Notes: a model not told the origin generated them from the letters alone. A stretch of DNA of 64,000 nt from Streptomyces sp. NRRL F-5122 (GCF_001507435.1 NZ_LMWH01000048.1:124001-188000), one strand, 5' to 3'. Positions 17,382-26,161 are shown, numbered from the stretch's first letter. Made by a program: numbers and translations.

Positions 17382-18325
17382 CAGGTGGTTACCTCCGAAG
17401 GGTCGGTGGATTCGAGGAGATCCCAGGCGAGGAGTCCCGCGCCCAGGCATCCGGCGGTGTCCCCCAGCGCGGCGGGGACGATCGACGGCAGCTTCTGGAA
17501 GGTGAGCCGCCGCCGGACGGCGTCCCGCAGCGGTGTGAACAAGGTTTCCCCCGCTTCGGCGAGCCCGCCACCGATGATCAGGGTGCGCGGGTCCAGCAGG
17601 GTGAGCGCGGTGACCAGACCGTCCGCGAGCGCGTCCACGGCCTCCTGCCACACTCGAACGGCGTTCGGCTCCCCGGATGCGACGGCCTCCGCGCAGTCCG
17701 CCGCGTCCGCCTCCGGCTGCCCGGAGGCCGCGGCCCAGGCCTCGCTCACGGCCGCCGCGGACGCGTACCGCTCCAGGCAGCCGCGCTGACCGCACGGGCA
17801 CGGGGCCCCACCGGGCCGTACGACGACATGGCCGATCTCTCCGGCGAAGCCGTGTGCCCCGGCCTCGACGCGGCCGCCGATGCCGATGGCGCCCGCTATG
17901 CCCGTGCCGAGCGGGACGAACAGGAAGCGGTCCGCTCCCTTGCCCGCGCCGACACGGCCCTCGGCGAGACCGCCGGTGCGCACGTCGTGGCCGAGGGCGA
18001 CGGGCGCGCCGTCGAGCCGGCGGCTGAGCAGGTCGCGCAGGGGTACGTCACGCCAGCCGAGGTTCGCCGAGTAGGCGGCGACACCGCGCTCGGCGTCGAC
18101 GATCCCGGGCACGGCGACGCCGGCCGCGGCGGCGGGCACGCCGAAGTGCCGCTCGCCGTGCGCGCTCAGCTCGGCGGCGAAGTCGAGGATCGACTCCACC
18201 ACGGCCTCCGGTCCGCGCTCCCGCCCGGTCGCGCGGCGTGCCTGGTGCAGCAGCTCACCCCCGGCCCCTACCAGGGCGGCCTTCATCCCGGTGCCGCCCA
18301 CGTCGAGCGCGATGACATGTCTCAC
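17381..18325 (-). CDS. nagK: N-acetylglucosamine kinase, ROK family
   Basis: 314 residues. The ATP-binding start IALDVGGTGMKAAL and the ROK zinc motif CPCGQRGCLERY are both present, with the catalytic Asp region ALGHDVRTGGLAE and EIGHVVV. NagK phosphorylates N-acetylglucosamine released from chitin or from wall turnover. It is the first gene of the nagKA operon and is preceded by two DasR-type dre sites 28-61 bp upstream of its start. Confidence 0.92.
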   Translation of the reverse strand: MRHVIALDVGGTGMKAALVGAGGELLHQARRATGRERGPEAVVESILDFAAELSAHGERHFGVPAAAAGVAVPGIVDAERGVAAYSANLGWRDVPLRDLLSRRLDGAPVALGHDVRTGGLAEGRVGAGKGADRFLFVPLGTGIAGAIGIGGRVEAGAHGFAGEIGHVVVRPGGAPCPCGQRGCLERYASAAAVSEAWAAASGQPEADAADCAEAVASGEPNAVRVWQEAVDALADGLVTALTLLDPRTLIIGGGLAEAGETLFTPLRDAVRRRLTFQKLPSIVPAALGDTAGCLGAGLLAWDLLESTDPSEVTT

Positions 18326-18352
18326 GGAGACAGTGTGGCTCCTGGACCCGCA

Positions 18353-18386
18353 AGAGGTCTAGTCCACTTACATGGTGTAGACCTTA
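18353..18386. promoter_or_regulatory. Two adjacent DasR-responsive elements (dre)
   Basis: Site 1, AGAGGTCTAGTCCACT (18353-18368), and site 2, CATGGTGTAGACCTTA (18371-18386), both resemble the DasR consensus ACTGGTCTAGACCAGT (about 13 of 16 for site 1). Their centres are 18 bp apart. They lie between nagK (minus) and the sugar-binding lipoprotein (plus), so one DasR-bound segment could repress both until glucosamine-6-P accumulates, as known for DasR in S. coelicolor. Confidence 0.85.
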
Positions 18387-18400
18387 TGTCGGTATTCCAC

Positions 18401-19719
18401 ATGGCGAGACAGCAAGGTTGGTCAAGAGCAGTGCAGCGGGGCAGGACATGCAGGCCGACATGGCGAAAGGGACTGATCGCGGGGGTGTCCGCGATGGGTG
18501 TGACAGGGGCTCTGGCCGGCTGCGGAGGGTCGGCCGGCTCCGATGACGTGACGCTGCGGCTGGTGGCCGCGGACTACGGGCGGTCGTCGGCGGACAGCTC
18601 CAAGAAGTACTGGGACGAGCTGGTCCGGGGCTTCGAGGCACAGCACCCGGGGACCAAGGTCGACGTGAGCGTCTACTCATGGAACGACGTGGACCGCAAG
18701 GTCAAGGAGATGGTCGCGGCGGGTCACGCGCCCGACATGGCGCAGATCGGGGCGTACGCGGACTACGCGGCGGCCGGAAAGCTGTACCAGGCCGAGGATG
18801 TGCTCTCGATCCCGGTCCAGGCGGACTTCGCCTCGGAGCTGAGCGACGCGGGAAAGGTGAACCGGGTCCAGTACGGTCTGCCGTTCGCGGCGTCCACCCG
18901 GCTCCTGTTCTACAACAAGACGCTGTTCGCGCAGGCCGGCATCACCGCGCCGACGACCTGGAGTGAACTGGCGGCGGACGCGCGGGCGCTGAAGGCCAAG
19001 GGGGTGAAGTTCCCCTACGCGCTGCCGCTGGGGCCGGAGGAGGCCCAGGCGGAGACCATGCAGTGGCTGCTGAGCGGCGGTGACGGCTATCTGGACGGTT
19101 CGGCTCCTACAACTTCGACTCCACCCAGAACGTGGCGACCTTCACCTGGCTGAAGGACGAACTGGTCGACAAGGGGCTGACGGGGCCCGTGGAGCCGGCG
19201 AAGCTGAACCGCGCCGACGCCTTCGCCGCCTTCACCCGCGGCGAGGTCGGCATGCTGAACGGCCACCCCTCCCTGATGAAGGCTGCGGCGGCCAAGGGCG
19301 TGAAGTTCGGCATGGTGCCGATGCCCGGCGTCGACGGCCGGGCGAAGTCCACGATGGGCGTGGCGGACTGGATGACGGCGTTCAAGCAGAACGGCCACCA
19401 GGACCGGATCCGCGACTTCCTCGACTACGTGTACGGCGAGAAGAACGTCCTGGCGTTCTCGCGCGAGTACGACCTGCTGCCGGTGACCCACTCCGCGCAG
19501 GAGGCGATGTCGGCGTCGCACCGGGACGCGGACCTGGCGCCCTTCCTCGAGGAGCTGCCGAGCTCCGAGCTGTACCCCGTGGGCAAGAAGTCCTGGGCGG
19601 CCGTCAGCGCCGACATCAAGCAGCAGGTGGGCAAGGCCGTCGGTCCGGAAGGCAGCCCGGCGGCGGTCCTGGGCGCGCTGCAGCGGGAGGCCGTGACCGC
19701 GGACGGCTCCGCCGGCTGA
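18401..19719 (+). pseudogene. Extracellular sugar-binding lipoprotein with a frameshift
   Basis: The first frame runs from ATG 18401 with a lipobox ALAGC and a solute-binding protein body (TLRLVAADYG, FEAQHPGTKVDVSVYSWNDVDRKVKEM, YGLPFAASTRLLFYNKTLFAQAG) and ends at 19153. The homologous reading continues in another frame from about 19096: GSYNFDSTQNVATFTWLKDELVDKGL to the stop at 19719. Joining them needs one missing base (or a -1 shift) between 19084 and 19153. The intact protein would be about 438 residues, an ABC-type binding lipoprotein (family 1). No permease or ATPase genes follow. It may be a pseudogene or an assembly error. Confidence 0.8.
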
Positions 19720-19755
19720 CGGGGCGGTGACGGCCCTTCCGGCTACGGTTCCCCC

Positions 19756-19983
19756 ATGGACGACCTCACTGCCCGGGACAAGGCCATCCTCGCGCTGGAA
19801 GGGCGCAGTTTCACGGGCCCGGGGGCCAAGGAGCGCGTCATCCGTGAGCAGCTCGGTCTGGCCCCCGTCCGGTACTACCAGCTGCTCAACGCCCTCCTCG
19901 ACGACCCGAGAGCCCTCGCGCACGCTCCGGTCACCGTCAACCGGCTCCGCCGCATCCGCGAGTCCCGCCGCGCCGAGCGCTGA
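19756..19983 (+). CDS. DUF3263-domain protein
   Basis: 75 residues. The sequence LTARDKAILALEGRSFTGPGAKERVIREQLGLAPVRYYQLLNALLDDP is the DUF3263 signature, a small helical, possibly helix-turn-helix protein of actinobacteria with unknown role. A TACGGT hexamer ends 6 nt before the ATG, suggesting a leaderless transcript. It is followed by otsB. Confidence 0.85.
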   Translation: MDDLTARDKAILALEGRSFTGPGAKERVIREQLGLAPVRYYQLLNALLDDPRALAHAPVTVNRLRRIRESRRAER

Positions 19984-20045
19984 GCGGGACGCGCGGGGGC
20001 GGCGCGCCAGGAGTGAGGCCGGGCCCGCGTGGATAGGGTCGTCCC

Positions 20046-20891
20046 ATGGGCAGCCACACGGACTCCTTGCCGACGCCCGCCACACCGGCCGGGCGGGACG
20101 GACTCGACGCGATCCTCACCCGGCCCGGGCGGGCCGTCCTCGCCTTCGACTTCGACGGGACGCTCGCGCCGATCGTCCCCGACCCCGACCAGGCCCGCGC
20201 CCACCCGGACGCGGTGCCCGCCCTCGCGGCCCTCGCCCCGAGGGTGGCCGCCGTCGCGGTCGTCACCGGCCGCCCCGCCGACGTGGCCGTCCGCTACGGC
20301 GGCTTCGCGGAGGTGCCCGGACTCGAACACCTCGTGGTCCTCGGCCACTACGGCGCCGAACGCTGGGACGCCCGCACCGGCACCGTCGAGGCTCCCGCCC
20401 CCCACCCCGGCGTCGCCGCCGCCCGTGCCGAACTCCCCGCGCTCCTCGAGGCGATCGGCCCCCGTGAGGGGACGTGGATCGAGGAGAAGGGGCGTGCCGT
20501 CGCCGTGCACACCCGTCGCGCCGGGGATCCGCAGGCCGCGTTCGAGGCCCTCCGCGATCCCCTGGCCGGTCTCGCCGCCCGCCACGGACTGATCGTCGAA
20601 CCCGGCCGGTTCGTCCTGGAACTGCGCCCACCGGGCATGGACAAGGGAGTGGCCCTGCTGGATTACGTCCGTGAGATCGGTGCCGGCGCGGTCATGTACG
20701 CGGGCGACGACCTCGGCGACCTCACCGCCTTCGCCGCGGTGGACAAGCTCCGCTCCGACGGCGTCCCCGGTCTGCTGGTGTGCAGCGGCAGCGACGAGGT
20801 CACGGAACTGGCGGAACGGGCGGACCTGGTGGTCGACGGCCCGCCGGGGATCGTACGGCTCGTGAGGTCACTGGCACACGGGCTCGCGTGA
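20046..20891 (+). CDS. otsB: Trehalose-6-phosphate phosphatase
   Basis: 281 residues. HAD motif I is VLAFDFDGTLAPI with nucleophile D35 and D37; motif II lies in VAVVTGRPADVAVRYG; the C-terminal metal-binding motif is YAGDDLGDLTAF. This is the standard OtsB layout, removing phosphate from trehalose 6-phosphate in the cytosol. It is convergent with otsA, with about 25 bp between stops. TAGGGT ends 6 nt before the ATG. Confidence 0.92.
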   Translation: MGSHTDSLPTPATPAGRDGLDAILTRPGRAVLAFDFDGTLAPIVPDPDQARAHPDAVPALAALAPRVAAVAVVTGRPADVAVRYGGFAEVPGLEHLVVLGHYGAERWDARTGTVEAPAPHPGVAAARAELPALLEAIGPREGTWIEEKGRAVAVHTRRAGDPQAAFEALRDPLAGLAARHGLIVEPGRFVLELRPPGMDKGVALLDYVREIGAGAVMYAGDDLGDLTAFAAVDKLRSDGVPGLLVCSGSDEVTELAERADLVVDGPPGIVRLVRSLAHGLA

Positions 20892-20916
20892 ACGGGCCCG
20901 GCCGGTGGCGGCCCCG

Positions 20917-22347
20917 TCACCTCTCCAGCGCGGCCAGCTGATCAAGGAACCACCGGGCCGGCGGAAGTGCCGTGGCCTGCGCGGCGAGCCGCTTCGTCCG
21001 CTCGGCGCGCTCCCCCGGCCCCATCGACAGCGCCTCGTGCAGCGCGGCCGCCATGCCCCCGATGTCGTAGGGGTTCACGGCCACCGCGTCCTCGGACAGC
21101 TCCTCGAACGCCCCGGCCTCCCGGGACAGCACCAGCGCACAGCCCTCGTCGGAGACCACCGGGACCTCCTTGGCGACCAGGTTCATGCCGTCCCTGATGG
21201 GGTTCACCAGCGCAACGTCCGCAAGCCGGTAGGCGGCCAGCGAGCGCGCGAAGTCGTCCTTCACATGCAGCTCGACGGGGGTCCAGTCCGGCGTGCCGTA
21301 GCGTGAGTTGATCTCCGTCGCCACCCGCTGGACCTCTGCGGTGTAGTCGCGGTAGACGGCCAGGTCCTGGCGGGAGGGGTACGCGAAGGCGATGTGCACG
21401 ACCCGTTCGCGCCACTCCGGACGCGATTCCAGCAGCTCCTGGTAGGCCAGCAGTCCGCGCACGACGTTCTTGGACAGCTCGGTGCGGTCCACCCGCACGA
21501 TCGTCCTGCGCGGGCTGCCGTCGGGGGCCGAGCCGATCTGCTTGCGCAGCGCCGCCATCCGCTCGTCCACGTCCGGCCGGTGGGCCCGCTGCCGCAGGAA
21601 GTCGGCGTCCGCGCCCAGGCCGTGGACGCCGATGCGGGTGCCGGAGGGAATGCCGGGACCGAGGACCGCGTGACAGCAGTCCGTGAACGCGTCCGCCCAG
21701 CGCTGCGTGAGGAACGCAGCCCGGTCCGCGCCGAGGATCCCACCGAGCACCTGCGCCGCGATGTCGTCGGGCAGCAGACGGAAGTACTCAGGCGGCGCCC
21801 ACGGCGTGTGCGAGAAGTGGCCGATCCGCAGATCGGGCCGCAGGCCGCGGAGCATCCGGGGGGCCAGGGTGAGGTGGTAGTCCTGGATCAGCACGGCCGC
21901 ACCCTCGCCCGCCTCCTGCGCCAGCGCCTCGGCGAACGCGCGGTTGTAGGCCTCGTACGCCGCCCACTGGCGCCGGAACTCCGCTCCGAAGGCCGGCTCC
22001 AGCGGCGTCTGGTAGAGCATGTGGTGCACGAACCACAGCACCGAGTTGGCGATGCCGTTGTAGGCGTCCGCGTGCACCTGCGGGTCGATGTCCAGCATCC
22101 GCACCCGCCGGCCGCCGGTGTCGGCCGTGTCGAGCGCGCCGCCGGTCCGCCGCACTGCCTCGCGGTCACCGGCCCCCAGGGCGGAGCAGACCCAGACCGC
22201 GTCCGTGTCCGGGCCGATGGCCGAGAGCCCGGAGACCAGCCCGCCCCCGCCGCGCTTGGCGGTGAGCCCGCCGGACTCGTCCAGCGCGTACGAGACCGGG
22301 CCGCGGTTGGAGGCGACGAGTACGGATGCCGCATGCGTGGAAGCCAT
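20917..22347 (-). CDS. otsA: Trehalose-6-phosphate synthase, GT20
   Basis: 476 residues. The start VLVASNRGPVSYALDESGG with the RGGGGLVSGL loop, the acceptor-site segment IQDYHLTLAPRMLR, IGHFSHTPWAP, and the donor-site region RVDRTELSKNVVRGLLAY plus VNPIRDGMNLVAKE are all OtsA landmarks. It transfers glucose from a nucleotide sugar to glucose 6-phosphate. TAGGTT lies 7 nt before the ATG. The otsA/otsB convergent pair and gpgS next to them form a compatible-solute cluster. Confidence 0.95.
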   Translation of the reverse strand: MASTHAASVLVASNRGPVSYALDESGGLTAKRGGGGLVSGLSAIGPDTDAVWVCSALGAGDREAVRRTGGALDTADTGGRRVRMLDIDPQVHADAYNGIANSVLWFVHHMLYQTPLEPAFGAEFRRQWAAYEAYNRAFAEALAQEAGEGAAVLIQDYHLTLAPRMLRGLRPDLRIGHFSHTPWAPPEYFRLLPDDIAAQVLGGILGADRAAFLTQRWADAFTDCCHAVLGPGIPSGTRIGVHGLGADADFLRQRAHRPDVDERMAALRKQIGSAPDGSPRRTIVRVDRTELSKNVVRGLLAYQELLESRPEWRERVVHIAFAYPSRQDLAVYRDYTAEVQRVATEINSRYGTPDWTPVELHVKDDFARSLAAYRLADVALVNPIRDGMNLVAKEVPVVSDEGCALVLSREAGAFEELSEDAVAVNPYDIGGMAAALHEALSMGPGERAERTKRLAAQATALPPARWFLDQLAALER

Positions 22348-22461
22348 GCCTCGAAACCTAGCCCGAGCTCAAAACGCTCAAACGTTCCCGTCGGCCGTAT
22401 GCGGAGCCGTATACAACGGGTTCCGCCGCGGTCGCGGACCGTCGCCGCCGGGCCAAAATCC

Positions 22462-23406
22462 TCAGGCCGCCTTGTGTTCCACGTACTCCTCGATCTCCGC
22501 CATCGGCGGCCGCTCCTCCGTGTCCACCTGATACGTGCGCGGCTCGAAACCGCCGTCGCCCCGCTCGAACTGGATGAGGGCCGGGCGGATCAGATGGCCG
22601 CGGGCCAGGCGCAGCTGCGCCGTGCGGTAGATCGAGGCGGCCATACGGCCGAGCGCCTGGCCGTCCTGGTGGCGGTGCTTGCGCACGCCCACGTCGACCT
22701 GGGCGAGGGCGTCGAGCCCCACCAGGTGCAGGGCGTCCACCAGGATGCCGAGCTCCACCCCGTACCCGACCGGGAACGGCAGCCGTTCCAGCAGCGAGCG
22801 CCGGGCCGCGTACTCGCCGCCGAGCGGCTGCACGAAGCCGGCCAGCTGCGGCCAGTGCATGTTGAGCAGCGGGCGGGCCATCAGTTCGGTGACACGCCCG
22901 CCCTGGCCCGCCGCGCCGCCGAGCGGACGGTCGTACATCGCCTTCACCAGGTCCACGCCCGGGTCGGTGAGCAGCGGGCCCACGATCCCCGATACGAAGT
23001 CGGACGAGAACTCCCTGAGGTCCGCGTCGATGAAGCAGACGATGTCCCCGCGGGTGACGAGCAGGGAGCGCCACAGGACCTCGCCCTTGCCGGGCACGGC
23101 CGGGATGCGCGGCAGGATCGTGTCGCGGTGCACCACCTTCGCTCCGGCCGCGGCGGCGACCTCGGAGGTGCGGTCGGTGGAGCCCGAGTCGACGACGACG
23201 ATCTCGTCGACGAGCGGAACCCGCAGCACGAGGTCGCGGCGGATGGCGGTGACGATGTCGCCGACCGTCTCCTCCTCGTTGAGTGCGGGCAGCACGACAC
23301 TGACCGTCGAGCCCGAGGCGCGCTTCGCGGCCAGGATCTGGTGGAGCGGGCGCTCGGTGACGGACCAGGAGCGGGTGCTCAGCCAGCGCTCGACTTCTTC
23401 CAGCAC
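22462..23406 (-). CDS. gpgS: Glucosyl-3-phosphoglycerate synthase, GT81
   Basis: 314 residues from GTG 23406. A GT-A fold: VSVVLPALNEEETVGD (nucleotide-sugar site), VVDSGSTDRTSEVA, the DAD metal motif at 127-129 (CFIDADLREFSSDFV), and the acceptor region PLGGEYAARRSLLERLPFPVGYGVELG. These match GpgS, which makes glucosyl-3-phosphoglycerate, precursor of glucosylglycerate and, in mycobacteria, of methylglucose lipopolysaccharides. No gpgP phosphatase is adjacent. It is divergent from the thrC riboswitch. Confidence 0.9.
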   Translation of the reverse strand: MLEEVERWLSTRSWSVTERPLHQILAAKRASGSTVSVVLPALNEEETVGDIVTAIRRDLVLRVPLVDEIVVVDSGSTDRTSEVAAAAGAKVVHRDTILPRIPAVPGKGEVLWRSLLVTRGDIVCFIDADLREFSSDFVSGIVGPLLTDPGVDLVKAMYDRPLGGAAGQGGRVTELMARPLLNMHWPQLAGFVQPLGGEYAARRSLLERLPFPVGYGVELGILVDALHLVGLDALAQVDVGVRKHRHQDGQALGRMAASIYRTAQLRLARGHLIRPALIQFERGDGGFEPRTYQVDTEERPPMAEIEEYVEHKAA

Positions 23407-23613
23407 AGTCTGCGGCTCCTCACGTTCGTACGGCGGTAGTGGCAGTAGAGATCTTCGAGTGATGTGTTCCCGTCGGTGCGGGTCGGGTGTCCATCTCGCG
23501 CTTCGGACGACTCTCTCAACTGTCCTGGCCTTCGGTTACAGTCTTGAACAACGCCGGTGACCAACGCATGTCGGGGGTCACCGCGGTTCATAACCGGTAA
23601 AACAACCGCATAC
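23407..23613. promoter_or_regulatory. Divergent promoter region gpgS / thrC leader
   Basis: About 200 bp between the gpgS start and the riboswitch. A -10-like TACAGT at 23537-23542 points toward the riboswitch and would give a leader of some 240 nt before thrC. I could not identify a convincing -35 or the gpgS promoter. Confidence 0.4.
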
Positions 23614-23768
23614 AGCTCATCCAGAGGGGCAGAGGGACACGGCCCGATGAAGCCCCGGCAACCCTCCAGCCGGTCTCGTAGATCAGTGTTGATCACTGCG
23701 CGAGGCTCCCGGCTCGGGAAGGTGCCAATTCCGTCTTACGGCGAGATGCGTCGTGAGGAAGATGAGGA
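23614..23768 (+). ncRNA. SAM-I (S-box) riboswitch upstream of thrC
   Basis: The P1 helix is formed by CTCATC (23616-23621) and GATGAG (23761-23766). Between them lie the invariant S-box blocks AGAGGGGCAGAGGGA, GATGAAGCCCCGGCAACC, and GGGAAGGTGCCAATTCC, in the right order. It senses S-adenosylmethionine. The P1 3' strand runs into the purine-rich GAGGAGAAAGGG just before the thrC start, which would allow control of translation; no T-tract terminator is seen. Confidence 0.95.
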
Positions 23769-23786
23769 GAAAGGGCCTCGCCTGAC

Positions 23787-25067
23787 ATGGCTGTGCAGAC
23801 AGTTGCAAGCAGCACCGACTCTGTGAACCTCGGCCCCGCAGCGGCGCTGTCCTGCCGCGAGTGCGGCCACCGGGTGCCGCTCGGCCCGGTCTTCGCCTGC
23901 GAGGAGTGTTTCGGCCCGCTGGAGATCGCGTACGACTTCTCGGGTTACGACGCCGAGGAATTGCGCAAGCGGATCGAGGCGGGTCCCGCGAACATCTGGC
24001 GCTATGCGCCGCTGCTGCCGGTCCCGGCGGACGTCGCCGACAAGCCGAACCTCAACCCGGGCTGGACCAAGCTCGTCCGGGCCGACAACCTGGCGCGCGA
24101 GTTGGGCGTCACCGGCGGGTTGTATGTGAAGGACGACTCCGGCAACCCCACGCACTCCTTCAAGGACCGCGTGGTCGCCCAGGCGCTGGAGGCGGCGCGC
24201 GCCTTCGGCTTCACCACGCTCTCCTGCTCCTCGACCGGCAACCTCGCCGGCGCGGTCGGCGCCGCGGCGGCCCGTGCCGGCTTCCGCTCCTGCGTCTTCA
24301 TCCCGCACGACCTGGAGCAGGGCAAGATCGTCATGGCCGCGATCTACGGCGGCGACCTCGTCGGCATCGAGGGCAACTACGACGACGTGAACCGCTTCTG
24401 CTCCGAGCTGATCGGCGACCCGGCGGGCGAGGGCTGGGGCTTCGTCAACGTCAACCTCCGCCCGTACTACGCGGAGGGCTCCAAGACGCTGGCGTACGAG
24501 ATCGCCGAGCAGCTGGGCTGGCGACTGCCCGACCAGATCGTGGTCCCGATCGCCTCCGGCTCGCAGCTGACGAAGATCGACAAGGGTCTGCAGGAGCTGA
24601 TCAAGCTCGGGCTCGTCGAGGACAGGCCCTACAAGATCTTCGGTGCGCAGGCCGAGGGGTGCTCGCCGGTGTCGGTGGCGTTCAAGGCGGGCACCGACGT
24701 CGTACGGCCGCAGAAGCCGGACACCATCGCCAAGTCGCTCGCGATCGGCAACCCGGCGGACGGCCCGTACGTCCTGGACATCGCCCGCCGCACCGGCGGC
24801 GCCGTGGAGGACGTGACCGACGCGGAGATCGTCGACGCCATCAAGCTGCTCGCACGCACCGAGGGCATCTTCGCCGAGACGGCGGGCGGCGTGACCGTCG
24901 GCGTGACGCGCAAGCTCATCGAGAACGGCGTCCTCGACCCGGCGAAGACGACGGTCGTCCTCAACACCGGTGACGGCCTCAAGACGTTGGACGCCGTGGC
25001 CGGAACCGGGGTCACCGCCACGATCCGCCCGAACCTCGACTCCTTCCGCGAGGCCGGGCTCGGTTGA
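23787..25067 (+). CDS. thrC: Threonine synthase
   Basis: 426 residues, PLP fold-type II. The pyridoxal-phosphate lysine is K126 in THSFKDRVV, the phosphate loop is SCSSTGNLAGAVGAAAARAG, and GVTVGVTRKL closes the site. A four-cysteine knuckle (C23, C26, C38, C41: CRECGH...CEECF) sits at the N-terminus. It converts O-phosphohomoserine to threonine. SAM riboswitch control is sensible, because homoserine phosphate is the branch point between threonine and methionine. Confidence 0.96.
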   Translation: MAVQTVASSTDSVNLGPAAALSCRECGHRVPLGPVFACEECFGPLEIAYDFSGYDAEELRKRIEAGPANIWRYAPLLPVPADVADKPNLNPGWTKLVRADNLARELGVTGGLYVKDDSGNPTHSFKDRVVAQALEAARAFGFTTLSCSSTGNLAGAVGAAAARAGFRSCVFIPHDLEQGKIVMAAIYGGDLVGIEGNYDDVNRFCSELIGDPAGEGWGFVNVNLRPYYAEGSKTLAYEIAEQLGWRLPDQIVVPIASGSQLTKIDKGLQELIKLGLVEDRPYKIFGAQAEGCSPVSVAFKAGTDVVRPQKPDTIAKSLAIGNPADGPYVLDIARRTGGAVEDVTDAEIVDAIKLLARTEGIFAETAGGVTVGVTRKLIENGVLDPAKTTVVLNTGDGLKTLDAVAGTGVTATIRPNLDSFREAGLG

Positions 25068-25111
25068 GCGCCCGTCCCCGCCAGCCGCACCCCGACCGGA
25101 GGTCACACCCC

Positions 25112-25387
25112 ATGAGCGTCAACGTCCGCATCCCCACCATCCTGCGCACCTACACCGCCGGCCAGGCCGAGGTGACCGCCGAGGGCGGGACCCTCGCGGA
25201 GGTCATCGCCGACCTGGAGAAGAACCACGTCGGCATCGCCGCCCGGGTCCTGGACGACCAGGGCAAGCTGCGCCGCTTCGTCAACGTCTACGTCAACGAC
25301 GACGACGTCCGCTTCGAGCAGGGTCTTGAGACGGCGACGCCGGACGGCGCCGGCGTCTCCATCATCCCGGCCGTGGCGGGTGGCTGA
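25112..25387 (+). CDS. MoaD/ThiS-family sulfur carrier protein
   Basis: 91 residues from ATG 25112 with GGAGG upstream. The ubiquitin-like fold (VNVRIPTILRTYTAGQAEVTAEGGTLAEVI, VNVYVNDDDVRFEQGLET) ends in the C-terminal Gly-Gly (IIPAVAGG) that is adenylated and thiocarboxylated. It starts 44 bp after thrC, so it is likely in the same SAM-regulated transcript. The sequence resembles CysO, the sulfur donor for cysteine synthesis in actinobacteria, more than MoaD, but no cysM or mec gene is adjacent. Confidence 0.85.
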   Translation: MSVNVRIPTILRTYTAGQAEVTAEGGTLAEVIADLEKNHVGIAARVLDDQGKLRRFVNVYVNDDDVRFEQGLETATPDGAGVSIIPAVAGG

Positions 25388-25445
25388 CGGTCGTTCAGCC
25401 GCGTGATCGTTACCCTCGGTAATGCACGTCACCGAGAGTTCATCG

Positions 25446-25482
25446 AATTGCCCTCTCCGTGAGACAAGCGGAGGGGGCAATT
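25446..25482 (+). terminator. Terminator after the thrC-sulfur carrier operon
   Basis: A 14-bp stem AATTGCCCTCTCCG / CGGAGGGGGCAATT with one T-G wobble and a 9-nt loop. It lies about 60 bp after the stop and closes the operon. Confidence 0.85.
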
Positions 25483-25836
25483 CTGCATGGTTGAGCGAGG
25501 TACAGTTGGGGAACGTGTTCCCGCTCTCTCTGCCGGGCACCTCCGGTCGCTGCCGTGCGCCCGATAAGAAGTAGCCAAAGTGTGCAGGGCTTTTGCGCCA
25601 TTCATTCCTTTCGCGGGGCCCGACTTGCCCTGAATTCGGACGAATTCTTCGTACATTCCCGACCGGTCATGCCCTGAATTCTCGTCCGATTGACCTGTTG
25701 CAGACGGCAGTTGGACAGATACATTCAGCCGCGGTCGACGCGTTCCGGCGCACGCCCCCAACCGTTGGGGGGTGAGGTCTGACCCGGATCCGCGAAGTGT
25801 GGATCTGTGCAAGGGCCAGTAATAGGGGAGTTAGGC
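25483..25836 (+). promoter_or_regulatory. Promoter and long 5' leader of the cold-shock gene
   Basis: A -35-like TTGCAG (25698-25703) and -10 TACATT (25720-25725), 16 bp apart, predict a transcript start near 25732 and a leader of about 105 nt. The leader holds a 7-bp hairpin CCCCCAA-CCG-TTGGGGG (25755-25771) and ends with SD GGGGAG 6 nt before the ATG. Long structured leaders are typical of cspA-type genes. Coordinates cover the whole gene-free stretch. Confidence 0.55.
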
Positions 25837-26040
25837 ATGGCTCAGGGCACCGTCAAGTGGTTCAACGCGGAGAAGGGGTACGGCTTCATCGCGGTCGACG
25901 GTGGTGCGGATGTTTTCGTCCACTACAGCGCGATTCAGATGGACGGCTACCGCACCCTCGAAGAGGGCCAGCGGGTCGAGTTCGAGATCTCGCAGGGTCA
26001 GAAGGGGCCGCAGGCGGACATGGTCCGACTGGCCGGCTGA
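25837..26040 (+). CDS. Cold-shock protein, CspA family
   Basis: 67 residues, the standard single cold-shock domain. RNA-binding motifs RNP1 (KGYGFIAV) and RNP2 (DVFVHYSAI) are intact, with [17 protein letters not shown] at the start. It binds single-stranded RNA/DNA in the cytosol as an RNA chaperone. It is followed by a very strong terminator, so it is monocistronic. Confidence 0.95.
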   Translation: MAQGTVKWFNAEKGYGFIAVDGGADVFVHYSAIQMDGYRTLEEGQRVEFEISQGQKGPQADMVRLAG

Positions 26041-26073
26041 AGCACGCGCCGACGACTGAACTGATCGACGTGT

Positions 26074-26110
26074 CGAGGGGCTCGCATCCCGTTGGGGTGC
26101 GAGCCCCTCG
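26074..26110 (+). terminator. Very strong terminator after the cold-shock gene
   Basis: A 17-bp stem CGAGGGGCTCGCATCCC / GGGGTGCGAGCCCCTCG with one wobble pair and a GTT triloop. It isolates the cold-shock gene from groEL. Confidence 0.9.
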
Positions 26111-26161
26111 GTCTGTCCGGCGGCGCGCGGGGGCACAGGGGCCTGCTTCACAGGGCCGCGC

